The translations under genes and the position numbers were made by a program. From positions 1 through 12,038 of the forward strand of contig JAJYKO010000075.1 in the NCBI GenBank assembly GCA_021788565.1: a stretch of DNA of 12,038 nucleotides. Reading direction: 5' to 3'. Under the pieces are notes generated by a model. The model searched no databases and was not told where the DNA came from. It was given only the letters and a program-made list of their open reading frames with translations. Source of the DNA: Chloroflexota bacterium. GTDB taxonomy: Bacteria; Chloroflexota; UBA6077. Below, piece by piece: positions 8,322 through 12,038 of this stretch. Positions within the stretch are counted from its first letter, which is position 1. Each line of letters begins with the position of its first letter.

Positions 8322-8325
8322 GAGG
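8322..8325 (+). promoter_or_regulatory. Ribosome-binding site supporting the ATG at 8332
   Basis: GAGG is followed by a 6-nt spacer and ATG at 8332. The alternative ATG at 8377 has its nearest GAGG (8355-8358) 18 bases away, and the GTG at 8362 is only three bases from it. The site favours 8332 over the alternatives. Confidence 0.6.
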
Positions 8326-8331
8326 TTTTCG

Positions 8332-11109
8332 ATGGGGAGCCGAGCCTCAAAATTGAGGCCTGTGAGCGATCGCTCAATGCCACCCGAGCTGGTAGCCACC
8401 AAGCTGCGGATTCCCCTGACCCGGCCGGACCTGGTGCCCAGGGAGCGACTGATCCGGCTTCTCGGGCAGCCGGCGCCGAGAAAGCTCGCCCTGGTTTCGG
8501 CGCCGGCCGGGTTTGGGAAAACCACTCTGGTCGCGACCTGGGCGCGGCAAAGCCCGAAGGCGATTGGGTGGGTCTCCCTGGATGCGGGAGACAACGACCC
8601 TGCTCGGTTCTGGACTTACTTCGTGACGGCGCTCCAGGGCCTCTACCCCAGGCTGGCCCAGGAAGTTCCCCTGAACCTACACGCGGTCAGTTCCGGGAGC
8701 CTGGAAGATTTCCTGATCACACTGATTAATGAGATCTCTGCCCTGCCGCTGGAGCTCGCCCTGGTGCTGGACGACTATCACCTGATAGTCGAGGACTCGA
8801 TTCATCGCGCGATGAACTACCTCCTCGACCATCAGCCGCCGCAAATACAGCTGGCTATCGTAAGCCGGGAGGACCCTCAGCTATCCCTCTCCCGGTTGCG
8901 AGCCCGAGGTGAGCTGCTGGAGTTGAGGGCAACCGAGCTGCGCTTCTCCCCCGAGGAGGCATCGGCCTTCCTGGGCCACACGATGGGCCTCCATCTGCCC
9001 TCCGAAGACGTGGCGGCGCTGGAGGCCCGCACCGAGGGCTGGATCGCCGGTCTGCAGCTCGCCGCGCTTTCCGTTCGAGGCAGGCAGGATATCTCATCCT
9101 TCGTCGATGCCTTCACCGGCAGCCAGCGGTACGTGCTGGACTACCTGGCGGATGAAGTGTTCTACCGGCTGCCCGAGGAAACACGGGAGTTCCTGCTGCT
9201 TACCTCTATCCTGGATCGACTTTGCGCCCCTCTGTGCGATGCCGTCACGGGGACCTCCAGCCCCAACTCCCGTGAGATATTGCGTCGGCTGGAAAAGGAG
9301 AACCTCTTTCTCGTTCCGTTGGACGAACGGCGGCAGTGGTATCGCTACCACCACCTTTTCGCCGACTTTCTGCGGAGTCTCCTGGAGCGAACCCGCGGGG
9401 ATCATGTGAAGCGTCTGCATGAGCGTGCCTGCGAATGGCTGGCGGCGCATGGCTCCTCATCGGAAGCGCTAGAGCATGCCCTGGCCGCCGAAGACTACCT
9501 CCGAGCGGCGCATCTAGTGGAGGGGCTGTCCGAAGGCACCATCAAGAGGGGCGAGATGACGACCCTCGCCAGGTGGATGAGGGCGCTGCCCGAGGAGTAC
9601 ATCCGGCCAAACCCTCGACTTTGCCTCGCCTACGGGTGGGCTCTATTCGGTATCGGAGATCTGGATGGCGCGGAGGCGAGGCTGGTGGATGCGGAGGCAG
9701 TCCTGGCCGAGGGTGGAAATCCACAGGATGTCGCTGCCGAGATCGCCGCGCTTCGTTCGATGACGGCTGCCCTCCAGGGGGATATGTCCGGGGCGCTGGA
9801 GCTCTCCCAGCGGGCGTCTGCGAACATGCCCGCAGGCAACGATTCTGTGGCATCCGTGGTGGCACTCATGCTCGGTATCGCCTACGATTTGAGTGGTGAC
9901 TCGTCTGCCGCTAAGCGCTCCTATCTGGAAGCCACGGAAATGGGTCAGTCGGCGGGCAATGTGATGGTCACTATTGGCGCTCTCGCTCAGCTCGGCGACC
10001 TGCAGGCTACGAGAGGGGAGCTGCGCTACGCGGTCCACCTCTACCAGCAGGCCCTCCAGATGGATACTGCGGAAAGCGGATGGTCGCTCCTTAGCTCGCT
10101 TGCTCACATCGGCCTGGGAAGGGTGCTCCTGGAATGGAACGACCTGGAGGAGGCCAGGCACCACATAGAGAAGGGAGTCCGCCAACTGGAGAATTGGGGC
10201 GGCCTCGGCGCGTGGTACGCCAACGTTGGCTTGTCCCAGATGAGACTGGCGATGGGCGATCAGGAGGGCGCTGTGGCGGCACTACTTCGCGTAGAGAGAT
10301 CGTCCGCGGCCCTGAGATCCAGGCTGGGCGAGGCGGGGTCCAACCTGATGGCAGAGGTGATGTCGTCGCTCGAGGCCCAGGCCTGGCTGCTGAGCGGTCA
10401 GCTAGACAAGGCAACTGGGTGGGCGAAGCGGGCGAAGTGGGACCCAGCGGAGCCGCTGAGCTACATCAGGCAGTACAGGGACTCCACCCTCGGCCGGGTT
10501 CTGTTCGCCGAAGGGCGGCACGAGGAGGCCGCCGCCGTGCTCTCCTCTCTGGCAGCAGCGGCCGAGGGCGCCGGTTACTGGGGTGTCGTGATCGATACCC
10601 TCCCGACCCTTGCCCTCGCGCTGGAGGCCGGGGGCGAGGGCAAGGCGGCTCTCGCCACGCTGCGGAGGGCCCTCTCTCTAGCCGAGCCCGAGGGGTACGT
10701 GCGCACCTTCATTCAGAATGGGGCTCCCATGAACTCTCTTCTCTCCCAGCTGCTGGAGAAGCTCGATGGTGACGAGACTTCGGATAACGCCGCGCCGTCT
10801 CGTGCATACCTGGAGAGTCTGCTAGCGGCGTTCCAGGGGTCGGGCGCCAGGGGGCAGGGGGCGGAAATGGACTCCCGGCCCCCGAATCCCGGCCCCCGCC
10901 CCCTGGCCGCTCACCTCTTGAGCCAGCGAGAGCTGGAATTGCTGCGACTGGCGTCAGAAGGGATGTCCACTCGAGAGATCGCGGCGGATCTGATCATCGC
11001 CGAAGGCACGGTCAAACGCCACCTCCACAACATCTACGGCAAGCTGGGTGCTAGCAGCCGCACTCAGGCGATCGCGACGGCTCGAAGGCGGGGTATCCTG
11101 GCCGGCTGA
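8332..11109 (+). CDS. MalT-like LuxR-family transcriptional regulator (STAND ATPase + TPR-like + HTH)
   Basis: Large signal-transducing ATPase regulator, 925 aa, close to MalT length. The N-terminus has the family opening ELVATKLRIPLTRPDLVPRE, then Walker A APAGFGKTT (K63) and Walker B LALVLDDYH (D147, D148). The arm region follows with WIAGLQLAALS and YRYHHLFADFLR, then a long helical TPR-like sensor region (about 400-835). A Pro/Gly-rich linker (about 836-861) leads to a LuxR HTH (about 862-925) from LSQRELELL through GMSTREIAADL to GTVKRHLHNIYGKL. Family members bind ATP and a small inducer, oligomerise and activate transcription; the inducer here is unknown. It appears to have its own promoter, and it ends 7 bp from the convergent small gene. 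Starts at 8377 or 8278 remain possible. The linker carries a palindromic GC-rich sequence. Confidence 0.93.
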   Translation: MGSRASKLRPVSDRSMPPELVATKLRIPLTRPDLVPRERLIRLLGQPAPRKLALVSAPAGFGKTTLVATWARQSPKAIGWVSLDAGDNDPARFWTYFVTALQGLYPRLAQEVPLNLHAVSSGSLEDFLITLINEISALPLELALVLDDYHLIVEDSIHRAMNYLLDHQPPQIQLAIVSREDPQLSLSRLRARGELLELRATELRFSPEEASAFLGHTMGLHLPSEDVAALEARTEGWIAGLQLAALSVRGRQDISSFVDAFTGSQRYVLDYLADEVFYRLPEETREFLLLTSILDRLCAPLCDAVTGTSSPNSREILRRLEKENLFLVPLDERRQWYRYHHLFADFLRSLLERTRGDHVKRLHERACEWLAAHGSSSEALEHALAAEDYLRAAHLVEGLSEGTIKRGEMTTLARWMRALPEEYIRPNPRLCLAYGWALFGIGDLDGAEARLVDAEAVLAEGGNPQDVAAEIAALRSMTAALQGDMSGALELSQRASANMPAGNDSVASVVALMLGIAYDLSGDSSAAKRSYLEATEMGQSAGNVMVTIGALAQLGDLQATRGELRYAVHLYQQALQMDTAESGWSLLSSLAHIGLGRVLLEWNDLEEARHHIEKGVRQLENWGGLGAWYANVGLSQMRLAMGDQEGAVAALLRVERSSAALRSRLGEAGSNLMAEVMSSLEAQAWLLSGQLDKATGWAKRAKWDPAEPLSYIRQYRDSTLGRVLFAEGRHEEAAAVLSSLAAAAEGAGYWGVVIDTLPTLALALEAGGEGKAALATLRRALSLAEPEGYVRTFIQNGAPMNSLLSQLLEKLDGDETSDNAAPSRAYLESLLAAFQGSGARGQGAEMDSRPPNPGPRPLAAHLLSQRELELLRLASEGMSTREIAADLIIAEGTVKRHLHNIYGKLGASSRTQAIATARRRGILAG
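10846..10907. repeat. GC-rich palindromic repeat in frame within the regulator's linker
   Basis: Left arm GCCAGGGGGCAGGGGGC (10846-10862) pairs with right arm GCCCCCGCCCCCTGGC (10892-10907), with one bulged base. Between and into the right arm lies a 12-bp direct repeat TCCCGGCCCCCG at 10873-10884 and 10887-10898, separated by AA. It encodes only Gly/Arg/Pro-rich linker residues between the helical region and the HTH, and its base composition differs from the flanking coding sequence. Confidence 0.7.
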
Positions 11110-11116
11110 TCTCCCG

Positions 11117-11323
11117 CTAGCGGCCGCGAGACCTTCCGCCGAGGGCGCCAAGAAGGGGAGACCCCGCGCCGAGCAAGAAGCCGAAGTCATACCAGTTCCC
11201 GGCTCTAGCGACATCGTAGAAGGGGTACCCATGCCAGCCCCCGAACGCGTGAACGAGAAGGACGATCCAGGCCGAAAGGCCGTTCCAGAATCCCCAGAGC
11301 AGGTCCTGCCACCACACGATCAT
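11117..11323 (-). CDS. Small Trp-rich membrane protein, conserved-hypothetical type
   Basis: 68-aa protein of unknown function with seven Trp residues. Residues about 8-28 form one hydrophobic segment (LLWGFWNGLSAWIVLLVHAF). Then come an aromatic stretch GGWHGYPFYD, the segment NWYDFGFLLGAGSPLLG and a short basic tail RSRGR, so the C-terminus may be cytoplasmic. The strand is supported by AGGAGG at 11326-11331 on the minus strand. The spacing to the ATG at 11323 is only 2 nt, whereas the GTG two codons later (first base 11317) has an ideal 8-nt spacer, so the true start could be that GTG (66 aa). It is convergent with the MalT-like gene (7 bp between stops) and divergent from the EmrA-like gene. 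The overlapping frames on both strands look like shadows. Confidence 0.72.
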   Translation of the reverse strand: MIVWWQDLLWGFWNGLSAWIVLLVHAFGGWHGYPFYDVARAGNWYDFGFLLGAGSPLLGALGGRSRGR

Positions 11324-11325
11324 TC

Positions 11326-11331
11326 CCTCCT
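11326..11331 (-). promoter_or_regulatory. Shine-Dalgarno for the small minus-strand gene
   Basis: Minus-strand AGGAGG lies 2 nt before the ATG and 8 nt before an in-frame GTG (11317-11315). The spacing favours the GTG as the translation start. Confidence 0.55.
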
Positions 11332-11515
11332 TCGTCGCTGACGAGACTGCGGCTTTCGTCCTTTAGACAAGGATTGCACGAAATCGCTCCGTGGTCATCA
11401 GAAGAACGTCGTATTCCCGATCTTGGTCCATTGCCATATTCCTCGTAGTAGCCAGCCTCTGTCGCGCCTTGCGAGACACGTTCCATCGACCCTGGAAAAT
11501 CAACCAGTCGATGTG

Positions 11516-11648
11516 CCTTTCGGTACATGACGTGCCCCGGGCCGGGAGTTAGGCTCTCCTGACGGTAAGTAGCCCTCATGTGGGGCACGACGACAGGATT
11601 TCGAAGGCTGAATCGGAGGTGCCCGATGCCAGTCTCGTTACCGAAAGG
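11516..11648 (+). promoter_or_regulatory. Nested inverted repeats, candidate translational attenuator of the EmrA-like gene
   Basis: Outer arms CCTTTCGGTA (11516-11525) and TACCGAAAGG (11639-11648) are perfect 10-bp complements. Inside them, CGTGCCCC (11531-11538) and GGGGCACG (11582-11589) are perfect 8-bp complements. The outer 3' arm contains AAAGG (11644-11648), the only Shine-Dalgarno-like sequence close to the EmrA-like ATG at 11658, so the folded form would mask it. The leader ORF at 11626-11661 runs through that arm and would open it when translated. Confidence 0.45.
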
Positions 11649-11661
11649 GCCAGTACTATGA
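11626..11661 (+). CDS. Putative 11-aa leader peptide upstream of the EmrA-like gene
   Basis: Short ORF encoding MPVSLPKGPVL. It has a strong GGAGGT at 11615-11620 with a 5-nt spacer, better than the site of the gene that follows. Its stop TGA (11659-11661) overlaps the downstream ATG (11658-11660) as ATGA, the classic coupling geometry. It crosses the 3' arm of the outer inverted repeat. An arrangement of leader plus masked ribosome site is known from ribosome-controlled resistance genes such as ermC and cat; whether this peptide acts in that way is inference. A chance ORF of this length is quite possible, but the combination with the strong ribosome site and exact overlap is less so. Confidence 0.4.
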   Translation: MPVSLPKGPVL

Positions 11662-12038
11662 AAGAGAACCTGCGGGAAAACACGAGCGCGTCTCGGCCCG
11701 CTGTGGCGCCGGGCGCGAACGGCCTTCATCCAGAGGATGGTACGGCCGTGCCGTCGGCCGAGTCGAAATCCGGAGGACGCTCCGGGCGGAAGCGCTTCGT
11801 CCTGCCGATCGTGCTGGTGGTGCTGGTGGCAGGGATCTACTTTGGCTACCAGTACTGGCTGAACCAGCAGCTCTACGTCTCCACCGACAACGCCCAGGTG
11901 GCTGGGCCCATGATCCAGGTGGAGGCGCTGAACACTGGGCAGGTGCAGAGCGTGGACGTCAACGTCGGGGACCACGTGCGCCAGGGCCAGGTGGTGGGCA
12001 CCATCCTCCTGCCCAGCACGGTGAGCGTCTCCCAGAGC
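11658..12038 (+). CDS. EmrA-like HlyD-family efflux adaptor (3' partial)
   Basis: The frame is open from the ATG at 11658 to the right edge (127 codons, no stop), so the gene continues outside the window. A polar N-terminal region of about 45 residues leads to a membrane anchor (about 47-68, FVLPIVLVVLVAGIYFGYQY). Then comes YVSTDNAQVAGPMIQVEALN, the characteristic beta-strand opening of EmrA/HlyD_D23-type adaptors, and the first lipoyl half GQVQSVDVNVGDHVRQGQVV. EmrA-type adaptors usually partner an EmrB/MFS (DHA2) pump, which would be expected just beyond the window. An in-frame GTG at 11619 lacks a ribosome site, so 11658 is preferred. It differs from the RND adaptor in this window and belongs to another subfamily. 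Confidence 0.88.
   Translation, partial: MKENLRENTSASRPAVAPGANGLHPEDGTAVPSAESKSGGRSGRKRFVLPIVLVVLVAGIYFGYQYWLNQQLYVSTDNAQVAGPMIQVEALNTGQVQSVDVNVGDHVRQGQVVGTILLPSTVSVSQS

Larger units (their letters stand above)
11324..11657. other. Divergent intergenic spacer (334 bp)
   Basis: This spacer separates the small minus-strand gene from the EmrA-like gene. Its left half (to about 11510) shows no convincing promoter on either strand and no RNA gene. On the minus strand, a 61-codon stop-free stretch runs from the TAA at 11551-11549 to the TAA at 11365-11363. Its only ATG-initiated part is 24 codons (first base 11437, MAMDQDREYDVLLMTTERFR then AILV). I do not recognise it and do not call it a gene. 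The right half contains the nested inverted repeats and leader ORF listed separately. Confidence 0.6.

Noticed and set aside
8278..8331. GTG at 8278 as start of the MalT-like regulator
   Set aside because: It lies about 10 bases from the predicted transcription start, has no ribosome site, and adds residues unlike the family N-terminus.
11114..11123. Palindrome CCGCTAGCGG between the convergent stops as a bidirectional terminator
   Set aside because: A 5-bp self-complement with no room for a loop and no T-run; too weak to call.
11048..11341. 97-codon + ORF overlapping the end of the MalT-like gene
   Set aside because: It overlaps the MalT-like HTH region in another frame and is antisense to the small membrane gene; no hydrophobic or domain pattern.
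11205..11975. 256-codon minus-strand ORF
   Set aside because: It runs antisense to the clear EmrA-like start and overlaps the small membrane gene; composition is His/Arg-rich, typical of an antisense shadow in GC-rich DNA.
1..12038. CRISPR array, tRNA/rRNA genes, IS element or integrase
   Set aside because: No regularly spaced identical repeats, no cloverleaf or rRNA sequence and no transposase or recombinase motifs were seen on either strand.

Overview
The window is GC-rich, gene-dense bacterial DNA organised as a signalling and drug-efflux neighbourhood. No 16S rRNA, tRNA or other lineage marker is present. The gene types (dCache/GAF/HisKA_3 sensor kinase, NarL-type regulator, very large MalT-like LuxR regulator, RND pump with its adaptor gene downstream and no TolC gene) and the CCTAACCCCC-type palindromic intergenic repeat resemble Chloroflexota or a similar environmental lineage. 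That assignment is an inference from gene style.

Layout, left to right. (1) 1-2567: a two-component pair on the + strand. The sensor kinase is cut by the left window edge; its stop overlaps the start of a NarL/LuxR response regulator (ATGA). (2) 2568-2996: non-coding, with a 91-bp composite palindromic repeat and then a cluster of abutting palindromes that could hold the operator of the pump operon. (3) 2997-8130: an RND (HAE1-type) efflux pump followed 43 bp later by an unusually long (617 aa) HlyD-type adaptor whose helical region is built from about eight tandem 33-residue units. (4) 8131-8331: non-coding, with an inverted repeat and a plausible sigma70-like promoter. (5) 8332-11109: a 925-aa MalT/LuxR-family STAND ATPase regulator, with a palindromic GC-rich sequence forming its linker before the HTH. 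(6) 11117-11323, minus strand: a small Trp-rich membrane protein, convergent with the regulator. (7) 11324-11657: non-coding divergent spacer, whose + strand can form two nested stems and carries an 11-codon leader ORF with a strong Shine-Dalgarno. (8) 11658 to the right edge: the 5' part of an EmrA-like adaptor, running out of the window and lacking a stop codon here.

How the parts may work together (inference): the kinase senses an extracellular ligand through dCache and a second signal through GAF, and phosphorylates the regulator, which may control the RND/adaptor operon. The MalT-like protein is a second, ligand- and ATP-dependent regulator that may control the EmrA-like system or the RND pump. 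The most notable observations are the arrangement upstream of the EmrA-like gene, which looks like a translational attenuator, and the 33-residue repeat array in the RND adaptor.
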